Source of the DNA: Aspidapion aeneum
Lineage: Eukaryota > Arthropoda > Insecta > Coleoptera > Brentidae
Direction of reading: 5' to 3'
DNA: 64,000 nucleotides
NCBI GenBank assembly: GCA_963576565.1
Contig: OY755042.1
Span: forward strand, 13,680,262 to 13,744,261
Part shown: positions 39,330 to 49,386 of the stretch, in pieces
How the letters are laid out: the number at the start of each line of letters is the position of its first letter
How positions within the stretch are numbered: the stretch's first letter is position 1
The notes under the pieces: generated by a model
Told to the model about the DNA's origin: nothing
Databases searched by the model: none
Seen by the model: the letters and a program-made list of their open reading frames with translations, nothing else
Translations under genes and position numbers: made by a program

Positions 39330-40255
39330 ATCTTTAATTTTGCTTGATTTCAAGTTGGCCGTTTAAAAAAACCCTTATAAATTATCTTCCATATCTTTTA
39401 AAAAACAGCCAGTTACGCTATTCTAGTTTAACTTGCTTCTTGATGTTCTGGTAGGCAACAGTCAATTTTTTTGTCTTAGGCGGCTTTATCAGCCTACATG
39501 AAACAAGATAAATTTTATCGGAAACATTAATCGCGTGCACTTGTTTTAAGGTACGGATATTTTGTTATAGATGATACTGACATATTTCTTTATCCCAAAA
39601 AAAAGGGAAATAAACCTTGGGCTGCGTTAATATTTGCTAACGTTACATGTATGGTGGGAACGACATTCTTAACGTTTGAAAACAAAGGCGCAAACATTCG
39701 TGGCACAGCTTTCTCAACTACTTTCCGATGAGCTAAGCTACAGATTTTATATTTGACAGTTGTATAGAGTTTTAACACACAAAAAATTCAAAATGGCAAA
39801 TCTAATTGGCGGAGCTTTTTATTTAAATATCTAGAACCGGGTGGAGGAGGAAGCAACCAACCTATTCTGACCTTCTGTCAAGAGTGTCGAACCGCCATCT
39901 TTTCCGTTTGTGCACTGTAACGGTGTGACACACGTTTCAAGAAAATTTTATTATTTAAATGCTTTATTTTATTATAAAATTAAAAACCAATCCCTTCCGT
40001 TGGGGAAGGGTTATCTTAAAAATCCACCTTAGAAGATAGTATTTTTTCTTTCTTTTTCTTCTTTTTTTGATTTTTTTGTGTTTTTTAAAATATAATGAAT
40101 AGAAAAGGAAAAATAAACATTCATTCTGTAATAGAAAGAGGTGAATAACTACATATAAATTCTTTTAAGAGAAAATAAACCTTCGACACTTATGGACAGT
40201 TTGTTGATTGCTTTTTTTTATTTTTAGTTCTCCGCTGGATGATTTAATTTAACCC
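39330..40255. other. No recognised gene
   Basis: AT-rich. A small inverted repeat cccttccgttggggaaggg lies at about 39993-40012. A fragment of the ATGGCGGA-type repeat is near 39785-39840. Nothing else supported. Confidence 0.35.
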
Positions 40256-40606
40256 CTTCCTTACACATGCTGCTGTAATTTGTTGTGACTACTTCGTTGC
40301 ACATGCTGCTGTAATTTTGTAATTTTGAGCCTACAAGCTGTAACTCCATCAAGGTGGGTTTCATTCTTTCAGGTTTTAATTTCAGGTTGTTCTTTTGTTA
40401 AGTTTGGGTTATTATTTGTTATAACAAATTGTAGGTACCGGGCATTTATTAGACCTAATTCTCTTTTAGTGTACAACCTGAAGATGAGACTGTATGCTTT
40501 CGAAACATGTCGTTGTATATGTAATAATAAAATTAGTGGACAACCACTGAACTTGTTTGATTTTTATTTATAAACCGATTTGTGTCAAATTTGAAACAGT
40601 GCGGTG
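40256..40606 (+). mobile_element. Penelope-type terminal fragment
   Basis: Contains two 45-bp-spaced direct copies of CACATGCTGCTGTAATTT (40266 and 40301), then a hammerhead ribozyme motif (40471-40518) and AATAAA. This is consistent with the tail or pseudo-LTR of a Penelope-like retroelement whose coding part is missing here. It stops near the left LTR of the gypsy element, whose insertion split the sequence following it. Confidence 0.5.
40471..40518 (+). ncRNA. Hammerhead ribozyme motif (Penelope type)
   Basis: All catalytic parts are visible. Helix I: GTACAAC (40471-40477) with GTTGTAT (40512-40518), seven pairs including one G-U. CTGAAGA (40478-40484) fits CUGANGA. Helix II GAGA/TTTC. 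GAAA (40502-40505). C and G (40506, 40509) allow a one-pair helix III around AT. Then GTC at 40509-40511, with cleavage expected after C511. Such minimal hammerheads are known in Penelope-like retroelements. Core residues are intact, so self-cleavage is plausible. Activity is inference. Confidence 0.75.
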
Positions 40607-42309
40607 TGTTACGGGTCAAACGACCCAGGCTTCCTTCTTACAAGTTTTCATAAAAGAAATAAGTTTTTAGTTACCTATTTGTATTTGCACAAAACCTTCT
40701 AGACTCTTACCTGAAAATATTCTGGTTTGTTTAACGTTAACTTGAACAGCAACCAAAACACCCTGTATTTGGTAGGCATCTTAAGCCTCCTAAGTTAAAT
40801 TTTCTTCTTTTCATGGACTTAGATAAGCAATCTTTGAGGTACAATAAGTAAAGACACTGGAAAATAAGTCTTAGCCCTTTATTTTGTAAAAATACCGAAG
40901 ATTTCCATTTTACCGAACTAGGTAAACAAACCCAAAAATATCACTTTTAATAAAAGTCTTAAATCACTTTGTCAGAAAAACATTGGACCTGGATTTACCT
41001 TTTGACTCGATTTCAACCCTTACTTTCCCTCCAAACTCTAAAATATTCATATTTTTCTTTTAATTTTCCATAAAATTTTGTAAACAAACAAAAATCACTG
41101 TCAAGGTTAAGGTGAAATCTAGGGAATTTTGGTGCCACACCATGTGGATTTTTGAATTGACAGATCTTTTAACCTCTTTTTGAGTTTTTCCTTGGAAGGA
41201 AACCCAAAAAGAAAAGCATTTTTGCTGATTTTTACATAAGGAAATTTTCTTTAGATTAATTTATAGTGGCGACTTTAGTTGTTTAAAAGTCCACTTAGGC
41301 TGATATTGCCATATTGTTGTTTCTAAAGATAGATATTTTCTTAAAATGATAACCACCCGAGCAGAGCACTCGGTACCACATTAAGGCCCAATCCCAACCG
41401 GTAAGTCCAATGCTTTTATATGTTTACCTTTATTTAACCGTACTTGCACTTGTTTATTTTAGTTGGTAGCATTTTCTCTTAATATTTCTCCGCTCACTTA
41501 ATTTTCACCGCTTTAATGCATGGCTATTTTTTCCTTGTAGAGGCCTTTCTTTTTCTGTCCTGGACATCCTGTTCTTGCCATCTTTCACTGATATCCCCAT
41601 GATGACGCCTGTCAGCCCTGCATGCAAGAAAGCCTGACTTTTTGAGTGACTTTTGGATGTACATTTGCAACCTGCCAGTCAAATCCTCCTAGGATACAGC
41701 AGCTAAGTAGTGCCTGAAACAAAGCAAATATATAGACCCCTAAATTCAATGAAACAAGCATTAGGTTACTTTTAAAAACCAAGATCATAAGTACTTATTT
41801 ATATTTTTACTTACCACTTGCACTTAATGCTGGGTCCCTCCAGTAATGAGACGGGATGTGTGTGAGGGTGCATTAAGGGCATAAACTACCCCCTTAAAAA
41901 CTTAACTGATAATCTTTAATCACATTGTAAACTGTGGTGCACCTCAGTTATTAGGTATTATAACTTATTTTCAACATGTCTTTATAATTAAGCACTGTAA
42001 ACACATATTTTCGCACATCTTTCAGCCCTAATCCAGTAAAAATAAATAAGGCTTGTTTACAAAAACAGAATGTGGTTATATATTTCTCCTTGATTTCTGT
42101 CATACATAGCAGCATAAAGATCGAAGAAATTAGACTGCGTTAGACTACACAAAATGACATCCTCGCCCTGAGAGCTAGCTTAAGTTTTTTTCAGTCCAGG
42201 GGTACTTGGCCTTTTACGAGATAACAAATAAGTACCCCGATGATACCTCCCTGGATATTATTTTACAATGATTTTCATTTATTGTCTGATTGATGTCCAG
42301 GCGGTATCA
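40607..42309 (+). repeat. Left LTR of the gypsy element
   Basis: 1,703 bp, TGTTACGGGTCAAACGACCC at the start and GGTATCA at the end. It should contain the promoter and polyadenylation site of the element. Candidate AATAAA-type signals and T-rich stretches are present but I cannot fix the R region. Length is unusually long compared with most gypsy LTRs (a few hundred bp). Confidence 0.96.
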
Positions 42310-43156
42310 AATTGGCCGCCCAACGTGTTTAAATCATTTTTTTTTCAGGCTTCTTGATTTTATGCATTTTGTTTACATACAGGTTTTAGTTTTTGGAAAA
42401 AATTTTGGGTTTATCTATTTCTTTTTGTTAGAAAAAGTGATGGCTGTTTCTGCTAAGAAAAGTCGTGGTTTCTACAATTCCGTTTAGTTTTCATGAAGTC
42501 ACATACTAATATACCGAAATTTTTTTTAATTTTTTTTTGAGAGCCCATATTCTTATTGAAGTGACAGAGTTATAAGTAAAGTAAATATATCCACTGTAGG
42601 GTAGGTTTTTTGGCGAAAAAAAATCTGATGACTAGATATTGAAAGGAATATTTCAGTTTCATTCTTAAGCCTATGAAGCCTTATGTAGGTATAGGTATAA
42701 AAAGAAAAGTAAGTTACTAAAATAGGTAGACTGCTTATGGTTTTTCTTTAAGAACAAAGGAATGTAAGAAAGTAAGAATTTTTTTTTTAAATGATAGTGG
42801 TATAAAAATAGTTTGAGAAATGTCTTTAGGTAGGAGTCTGACCAAAGATATTAAAACATAGGTCGAGGTGTCTGACGGTATTTAGGTTTTGAAGGGTTTT
42901 GCTTCTCCCTTTACCTGTCCCTTTGTGTTGTGTGCTAAGGTTTTTGGCGAACGCTGCTTTCGCAGAGAGACGCGGTGCAGCCACCGTACGCACACTGCCT
43001 TCTAGAATTTTGTTGTAAGCCGTGTGGTTCGTGCTTACGGAGCGGACAGTTAGATTTTGAAAAAGAAAAACTGCGTTTTTCTTTTTATCTGGTAGGAGTG
43101 GGGGTTGTACTGTCGTACAAAACATTTATTTTGCATTAGTTTATAGGCAAATTAAA
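42310..43156 (+). other. gypsy leader with primer-binding site
   Basis: Directly after the LTR, AATTGGCCGCCCAACGTG (42310-42327) is in the position of the tRNA primer-binding site and resembles the TGGCGCCCAACGTGG type used by several insect gypsy elements. The remaining 800 bp is untranslated leader, with no gene seen on this strand. Confidence 0.6.
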
Positions 43157-45694
43157 ATGGAGGTTAATCGTCTTAAAGTCGACGAAATGAAATACGAGTT
43201 GTCTATTAGGGGAAAACCAATTAACATTCCATATAAAGAAATTCGTGCATCTTTAAGAAGGGCCTTAAAACTAGAAAACGAGGCCATAGAACCAGTTTTT
43301 TATTTGCAACATTTAGATCCAAATACAGAGCTACAGATATGCCACACAAAAATAAGCGAAATTATTTTTGACTTAGCTAATTTTAGTGCAAGCAACTGTA
43401 AAAACGAATATGCAAAACTAAACACAAGATTAATACATATCCATGGTCGGTTGTGCAGAACACCTTACTTGCAAGGTGAATCACAGTTGCAATGTGCCAA
43501 ATTGATAGAGAGGGTACAAAATGTAAGAAGCGAGCTGACTCGTATGATGGAATACTATCAACCCTTAGCTGTAAACCAAAACTCGGATGAGAGTGAGAGT
43601 TCAGGGGCAGAAGAGGTCGAAGAGGACAATGTACTGGAAGGACCAGTAGACCTAAGCAATTCTCGAAGAGAGACCAGGGGACACTCGACTGCTAACCATA
43701 CTCAAACTCGTGAAGGGAGTTTTGAAAATGAATTGGCGAATTCTGATGGTCGAATTCAGGAACTTAGCCAACAAGGAATACCACATACGGGACTTCAAGA
43801 AAATAGAGCTGCAATAATTTTGCAAAACGTTCAACTGCCACCATGGTTACCAACGGTTCAGGAGGAACCTCTTGCGTTAACCTCTCGCTGTGAACAACAA
43901 CAGAGTCAAAATTTATATCAACATCAAACACCTACTCAAGTTCAACCAACGATTACACCTGGCGCACCCTTTCGACCCCCTCCTTTTTCACGAACAGGCG
44001 AACCTTCAGGAGAATCACCAATGAGAATTCAAAGTCCTCAGGCCTTGTCAGTGCAATATAATCAGACACAAGATCAAATACTACCTTTTGCTGGAAATAG
44101 TACACAGAACTGGACAAATAATCAAATCCAGCCAGTAGATGTCCATGTCGTGGACCATAGGCAAATTACCCCAGTTCCAGTAATTATGGAAAACAGACCT
44201 CTTCGGGAACAATATGGTTATGCAGCTGTAGGTCATTCGCATAGAGTTCCTCCGTTTGGCGAAAACCAGATAACAGTGGCTCCAGCTATTGAACAACTGA
44301 CATCGATCACACAGTCAGCTTCCAGGCCAATGGCTCCGGTACAGTGGGCACCTACAGTGAGTGGACCCGTGCGAGTGCGACCGGGACGCCGTGTGCTTGA
44401 ATATGACTTAGACTCAGATCATGCCATACGACCTCAGCCTGTTGCAAACCAGATGGGAAATAATTATGGACCCAATGACTGGATGTCACAGCCCTTTTTT
44501 GAAGGCAACCAGAATGCTCTTCCAAATTCTCATGGCGCGGGACAGAACACTTACACCGTTCCTCCTCCTAGAGAAAATGATCAAATTCCAACAGGAAATC
44601 ATCCTTTTTCCTCGACTCGTTACGTCAACGGGCCTGTTAGCGAACAATACCCAGCACATTCGATGGAGACCGCTAGCTCGCAACCTGTTGTTAGCGTAGC
44701 AAACACCATACCTGTTTCGACGGTGACTACAACTCACAATGGTGGATGTAGTAGTACTACTCAGACAGTAACGCTAACTTTAGCTGATTTGGCATCCCTG
44801 CTTAAGAATACTCAGATAACTTCAGTACAACCAATGGTAAACAGCCCGCAAGCACATCACCCAGACGCTGCTAGAAATTGGGACGTCACTAGAACGCGCC
44901 TGACATATGGCGGAAAAACCTGTGTGTTAAATTTTCTACAAAGGGTAGAAGAAATCAGGGCGTCTAGGGGCATCTCAAAAGAAGCGTTGTTCAAGGCAGC
45001 TCCGGAAATTTTAACTGATGATGCACTCACGTTTTGGCGAAGAAATAGTTTTGCAGATTGGGACGATCTGGCCAATAAGTTAAAAAGCAGATTTTTACGC
45101 TACAATTTTGTCTCGGATTTGGAAAAAGAGATTAGGAAACGTTCTCAGGGAGCTCGAGAGGACGTGGCGACTTTTGTTGACGCTATCGAAAATTTATTTA
45201 ACATGCTTCCTCAGAAACCGTTCGAACATGAGAGATTGAACATTATTCGCGGTAATTTGTTGCCCGACTTACAGAGGAGATTAGCTTTAGAGCCAATCAA
45301 CTCAATTGAGGAGCTTGTATATAAGGGTCGATCCTTAGAAGAAGCTGACCTACGGGCACAACAATTTCAACCTCCTCCCACCAATTATAAACATCTGATT
45401 GAACCATCGCTCGCTTATCGTCCTTCAACACGCCAGTATTACGATAGGGAAGTCGCAACTGTTTCCACAGCACCTCCCATCACTCCTGCAGAACCACCTG
45501 CACCAAGAGTCGAAGCAGTAGATTCTACTGAGTCCCAGATAACTCCCGGATGTTGGAACTGCCAGTCAGACCAGCATAAATTTAGGAAATGCAACAAGCC
45601 GAGAACTAGGTTTTGTTTTCGTTGTGGCAAACCTGGAGTAATATCAGCTAACTGTACTCCAAGGTGTCAAAAAAACACGCGAAAGGAGACTTAA
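43157..45694 (+). CDS. gypsy Gag polyprotein
   Basis: 845-residue structural protein that would form the virus-like particle. The N-terminus (VDEMKYELSIRGKPINIPYK) looks like the SAP-like motif found in gag proteins of many insect gypsy elements. Acidic region at about 140-165. A long Gln/Pro-rich linker follows. A retrotransposon capsid-like domain lies around 590-730 (LNFLQRVEEIRASRGIS, FWRRNSFADWDDL, LKSRFLRYNF). Near the end is a CCHC zinc knuckle (CWNCQSDQHKFRKC) and a second knuckle in which Val stands at the His position (CFRCGKPGVISANC). Start ATG follows aaattaaa. Ends in TAA inside the pol overlap. Confidence 0.93.
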   Translation: MEVNRLKVDEMKYELSIRGKPINIPYKEIRASLRRALKLENEAIEPVFYLQHLDPNTELQICHTKISEIIFDLANFSASNCKNEYAKLNTRLIHIHGRLCRTPYLQGESQLQCAKLIERVQNVRSELTRMMEYYQPLAVNQNSDESESSGAEEVEEDNVLEGPVDLSNSRRETRGHSTANHTQTREGSFENELANSDGRIQELSQQGIPHTGLQENRAAIILQNVQLPPWLPTVQEEPLALTSRCEQQQSQNLYQHQTPTQVQPTITPGAPFRPPPFSRTGEPSGESPMRIQSPQALSVQYNQTQDQILPFAGNSTQNWTNNQIQPVDVHVVDHRQITPVPVIMENRPLREQYGYAAVGHSHRVPPFGENQITVAPAIEQLTSITQSASRPMAPVQWAPTVSGPVRVRPGRRVLEYDLDSDHAIRPQPVANQMGNNYGPNDWMSQPFFEGNQNALPNSHGAGQNTYTVPPPRENDQIPTGNHPFSSTRYVNGPVSEQYPAHSMETASSQPVVSVANTIPVSTVTTTHNGGCSSTTQTVTLTLADLASLLKNTQITSVQPMVNSPQAHHPDAARNWDVTRTRLTYGGKTCVLNFLQRVEEIRASRGISKEALFKAAPEILTDDALTFWRRNSFADWDDLANKLKSRFLRYNFVSDLEKEIRKRSQGAREDVATFVDAIENLFNMLPQKPFEHERLNIIRGNLLPDLQRRLALEPINSIEELVYKGRSLEEADLRAQQFQPPPTNYKHLIEPSLAYRPSTRQYYDREVATVSTAPPITPAEPPAPRVEAVDSTESQITPGCWNCQSDQHKFRKCNKPRTRFCFRCGKPGVISANCTPRCQKNTRKET

Positions 45695-48600
45695 GGAGTC
45701 GTAAAGTTTCCGAATCCGCAAATACGACTCAATGTTTGGAAATTTTGCCAGTTTTAAATTATGTTTTTGCGCATGCCCGAAATGATGAAAGGCCATATTT
45801 AAAGATAAAGATTTATGGTCAGGAGTGCTTGGCTTTGATGGATTCAGGCGCATCTGATATTTTTCTGGGTGGGCCAGGATGGGATGCTTTGAAGCCTTAT
45901 TGCTCCTTGAAAAAGGACGGACCTCGAGCTTGCACTGTGGCCAATGGACAGCCTGTAATGTGCTTGGGCAGGATCGAGGCTCCAATCCAACTTCGTGAGA
46001 AAGTCAAAGTTTTTGACATTATTGTAACTCCTGCCATTTCTCAGTTTATAATATTGGGCGCAAAATTTTGGAAAAGAATGGAGATTATTCCAGACTTATT
46101 CGCAGGAGAATGGTTTTTCCGATCCGAGGCTGGTATGCCCAACGCAGTTACTATCTCAGCTATTCAACCTTACGAAGGACTGACCCAGGACCAACGAAAA
46201 AAGTTGGATGAGTTGGTTGACTCCACTTTTACCAAGATGGGTGATAAACTGGGCTGTACTACATTGGTTGAACATGAAATAAAATTGAAACCTGGCGTTT
46301 CTCCCATAAAACAACGATACTACCCTATCTCCCCCGCTGTGCAAAAACATGTCAATGCTGAATTGGATAAAATGCTTCAAGATGGTATAGTAGAACCCTC
46401 AGTCTCGCCATGGGCTTCGCCCATTGTACTTATTAGAAAGCGAACTGGACCAGATGAACCGATAAATTACCGATTTTGCGTCGACTATCGCATTTTGAAT
46501 AAGAATTCAGAGGCGGACGCTTTTCCACTACCTTTTGTAGAATCTACCTTAGCTAAATTGCGAGAAACCCGATTTTTGTCAACACTGGACATAAAGTCCG
46601 CGTACTGGCAGATTCCAGTAGCTGAAAAATCCCGACCTCTAACAGCTTTTACGGTACCTAATCGTGGCCTATTTCAGTTCCGGAGAATGCCGTTTGGATT
46701 GCATTCTGCGCCGGCAACATGGCAAAGACTTGTCGAGGAACTTTTTCGTGACCTTCAACCGAACGTCTGGGTCTACTTAGATGATATAATCATAGGAACA
46801 AGTAGTTTTGAAGACCATTTTAATGTCCTAAAAAAGGTCCTTGATAGATTGACGTCCGCGGGGTTGGTTTTATCGAAAAATAAATGCCACATATGTGTTC
46901 CAGAGTTAAAGTACCTCGGGTATCTTTTAAATTCGAGGGGTTTATTAGTCGACCCAAGCAAAATTGAGGCGTTAGTACGTATTCCTCAGCCGAAAACTGT
47001 CAAGGAAGTAAGATCCCTATTAGGCGTCGCGGGGTGGTACAGGAGATTTGTTGAGAATTTCTCGAATACCATCGCTCCTTTGACAGCGTTATTAGGTAAG
47101 AACAAACCTTTTGTTTGGAGTAGTGACTGTGAAACGGCGTTTCAGAAAATAAAAGAAAGTTTAATTTCTGCCCCTGTACTGACCCAACCAAACTTCGAAA
47201 AACCTTTCTTTGTCCAGACGGATGCGAGTGATTTTGGTCTTGGTGCCTGTTTAGTTCAACAAGATGAAGAGGGTAACGAGAAGGTGATCTGCTATCTAAG
47301 CAGGTCGTTGACCAAACAAGAGCGCAAATTTAGCACTACCGAGAAAGAGGCTCTTGCGGTAATTTGGGCATTGGAACGTCTCAGACCATACTTGGAGGGT
47401 ACTAAATTTACAGTGATAACAGACCACTATAGCCTTAAATGGCTACATAACATCAAAGATCCCATCGGTAGAATTGCACGTTGGCTGGTCAGATTGCAGC
47501 AATACGATTTTGAGGTAGTTCACCGAAAGGGAAAAGATAACGTAACACCTGATCTTTTATCTCGTTCAGTACCTGTCCTAGACTTAATTGACGCTCCAGA
47601 CGGCGTCCAACCCAATAACTCGGACGACGTAGAAGACGTTTACTCTGGAAATGATCCATGGTACGCTAAAATGATTACTGATGTTCAACAGCGTCCCGAA
47701 AACTATCCCTTGTGGAGAGTCCATAAAGGTATTCTTTTCAAACATGTGGAACTACCTTATCCGGATCTTTCTGACCCCAGCGATGAATGGCGACAAGTAG
47801 TGCCTCGGGAAAAGCGATCTAGCCTCATAAAAGCCAATCATGATCCCCCTACGAGTGGTCATTTAGGCATATCGAAGACTTTAGCTCGCCTACAACTAAA
47901 ATACTATTGGCCTAAAATGAAACACAGCGTCGCTAACTATGTTCGAAATTGTTTGGTCTGTTTAGAAACGAAACCGGAACAAAAACGTCCCGCTGGTCTT
48001 ATGTTAAGTCAGACTCCTACAGCAACACGTCCTTGGGAGGTCATCAGCATAGATCTAGTTCAGTTGCCCCGCTCATCCGCTGGATATACTTATGTTCTTT
48101 CGGTCTTAGATGTGTTCAGCAAGTTTGTATTATTTTTCCCCTTGCGTCAGGCGACTGCGGTTGCGGTTTGTAGAAACCTAGAGGATCATGTGTTTATGAT
48201 GTTTGGGGTACCAGAGCGACTTATAACCGATAACGGAGTTCAATTTAAAAAGAGTTTGAAACTGCAGGAATTGGCCAACAAATATCAAATCAAACTTAAG
48301 TTTATATCTAATTACCACCCTCAGGCCAATCCTGTTGAAAGAGCCCATCGAGTGCTTGGAACCATGCTTACTGCGTATGTAAAGGACCAGCAGAAGGATT
48401 GGGATAAACTCTTGTCACAACTTGCCGCTGCGATTCGTTCTGCCAAACATGAAGCAACTGGGATGACTCCAAATTTTATTACTTTTGGTCGAGAATTGGT
48501 TTTCTCTGGGGACAAACGTCCGAATCCGGCTAATAACACTACCAGTGATCCGATTGCTAGAGTTCTTGCTAGATCTCACGCTCTTTCAAAGTTGTTTGAA

Positions 48601-48885
48601 AAAGTCCAAAAGAAGCTTAAAGAAGCTTATGAAAAGAGCGCGAAAGCCTATAATTTACGTCGTCGAGACGACCGATTTGTTGTTGGTCAGAAGGTCTGGA
48701 AGAGAACATTCTATTTGTCCAATGCTAGTAAGAACTTCATGGCCAAACTTGCACCTAATTATGAAGGTCCATTTACTATAAAAAGAATTACGTCTCCTTG
48801 GTCATATGAGTTGGTAGATGACAACGGCAAGTCTAAGGGCATTTGGTCCGCGAAGGATCTAAAGCCTCATCCGAATGATGATTAG
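45664..48885 (+). CDS. gypsy Pol polyprotein (protease, RT, RNase H, integrase)
   Basis: Open for 1,073 codons in the -1 frame relative to gag, overlapping it by 31 nt. Residues 60-63 DSGA: aspartic protease active site. Reverse transcriptase: FCVDYRILN, LDIKSAYWQI and catalytic YLDD at 371-374. RNase H: TDASDFGLGA, TTEKEALAV and TDHYSLKWL. Integrase: HHCC finger from His-726 (HLGISK...CLVC), then the D,D35E triad at Asp-797, Asp-856 and Glu-892. C-terminal GPFTIKRI/YELVDDNGKSKG is the GPY/F module. Domain order PR-RT-RH-IN is Ty3/gypsy. The first codon shown is not ATG; expression is expected as a Gag-Pol fusion. No inactivating change seen. Confidence 0.95.
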   Translation: MSKKHAKGDLRSRKVSESANTTQCLEILPVLNYVFAHARNDERPYLKIKIYGQECLALMDSGASDIFLGGPGWDALKPYCSLKKDGPRACTVANGQPVMCLGRIEAPIQLREKVKVFDIIVTPAISQFIILGAKFWKRMEIIPDLFAGEWFFRSEAGMPNAVTISAIQPYEGLTQDQRKKLDELVDSTFTKMGDKLGCTTLVEHEIKLKPGVSPIKQRYYPISPAVQKHVNAELDKMLQDGIVEPSVSPWASPIVLIRKRTGPDEPINYRFCVDYRILNKNSEADAFPLPFVESTLAKLRETRFLSTLDIKSAYWQIPVAEKSRPLTAFTVPNRGLFQFRRMPFGLHSAPATWQRLVEELFRDLQPNVWVYLDDIIIGTSSFEDHFNVLKKVLDRLTSAGLVLSKNKCHICVPELKYLGYLLNSRGLLVDPSKIEALVRIPQPKTVKEVRSLLGVAGWYRRFVENFSNTIAPLTALLGKNKPFVWSSDCETAFQKIKESLISAPVLTQPNFEKPFFVQTDASDFGLGACLVQQDEEGNEKVICYLSRSLTKQERKFSTTEKEALAVIWALERLRPYLEGTKFTVITDHYSLKWLHNIKDPIGRIARWLVRLQQYDFEVVHRKGKDNVTPDLLSRSVPVLDLIDAPDGVQPNNSDDVEDVYSGNDPWYAKMITDVQQRPENYPLWRVHKGILFKHVELPYPDLSDPSDEWRQVVPREKRSSLIKANHDPPTSGHLGISKTLARLQLKYYWPKMKHSVANYVRNCLVCLETKPEQKRPAGLMLSQTPTATRPWEVISIDLVQLPRSSAGYTYVLSVLDVFSKFVLFFPLRQATAVAVCRNLEDHVFMMFGVPERLITDNGVQFKKSLKLQELANKYQIKLKFISNYHPQANPVERAHRVLGTMLTAYVKDQQKDWDKLLSQLAAAIRSAKHEATGMTPNFITFGRELVFSGDKRPNPANNTTSDPIARVLARSHALSKLFEKVQKKLKEAYEKSAKAYNLRRRDDRFVVGQKVWKRTFYLSNASKNFMAKLAPNYEGPFTIKRITSPWSYELVDDNGKSKGIWSAKDLKPHPNDD
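45670..45676 (+). promoter_or_regulatory. -1 ribosomal frameshift heptamer A AAA AAC
   Basis: In the gag frame the codons are CAA AAA AAC, so the heptamer has the canonical X XXY YYZ phase. Slipping back by one base moves ribosomes into pol 18 nt before the gag stop. The downstream sequence is short of obvious stems to the eye. The overlap, phase and heptamer all agree with programmed -1 frameshifting. Confidence 0.85.
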
Positions 48886-49386
48886 ACTGCTTACGTATAT
48901 TACCCCAAATTAAAAAAAAAAAAAAAAAAAAAAACCCGGATATGACAATCAACAGCTGAAACCTGTTGATACCCGATGTTGTAACGTATTAGTAGAGAAA
49001 GTGGTAAGACTAGGATTAAAAGTCTTGGTAGTTAAGTAAGATTTAGTTGATAGTATTGGTAGTTTTGAGTAGAAAAAAAAAACTCCAATAGGTTAGGTTA
49101 TAGATTTCTGACTGGGGCTTGGAGTGAATCTCCGATAATGTAGGTACAACTAAATTATATTTATCAGTTCAGAGTAAGAATTCTGAGGGTTAAGATATCC
49201 TATTTGTTGGTAATTAATAGTTGTATTATTAAAAAAATATATAATTAGCGTGAAGCTATGTATATGTTACCGTGTCAGAAAGTACCTTTTCTGAAATGCA
49301 GAGTTTAGATTTTAGTTATTAGGTTTAGTAATTTTACCTTTAGAAATTTTTCTGACGAAAAATTTCCACTGGGTAAAGGGGGAGTT
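48886..49386 (+). other. gypsy 3' non-coding region with polypurine tract
   Basis: Contains a run of about 21 A (48912-48932) soon after pol and the purine-rich AAAGGGGGAG next to the right LTR (49375-49384), in the place where plus-strand DNA priming occurs. No envelope gene, and no ORF of note in these 500 bp. Confidence 0.8.

Noticed and set aside
43652..48539. Antisense frames across gag and pol
   Set aside because: Shadows of the two long sense-strand retrotransposon genes.
48912..48932. Poly(A) run after pol as the end of a processed retrocopy
   Set aside because: The run lies inside an LTR element with polypurine tract and right LTR following; no target duplication at the run.
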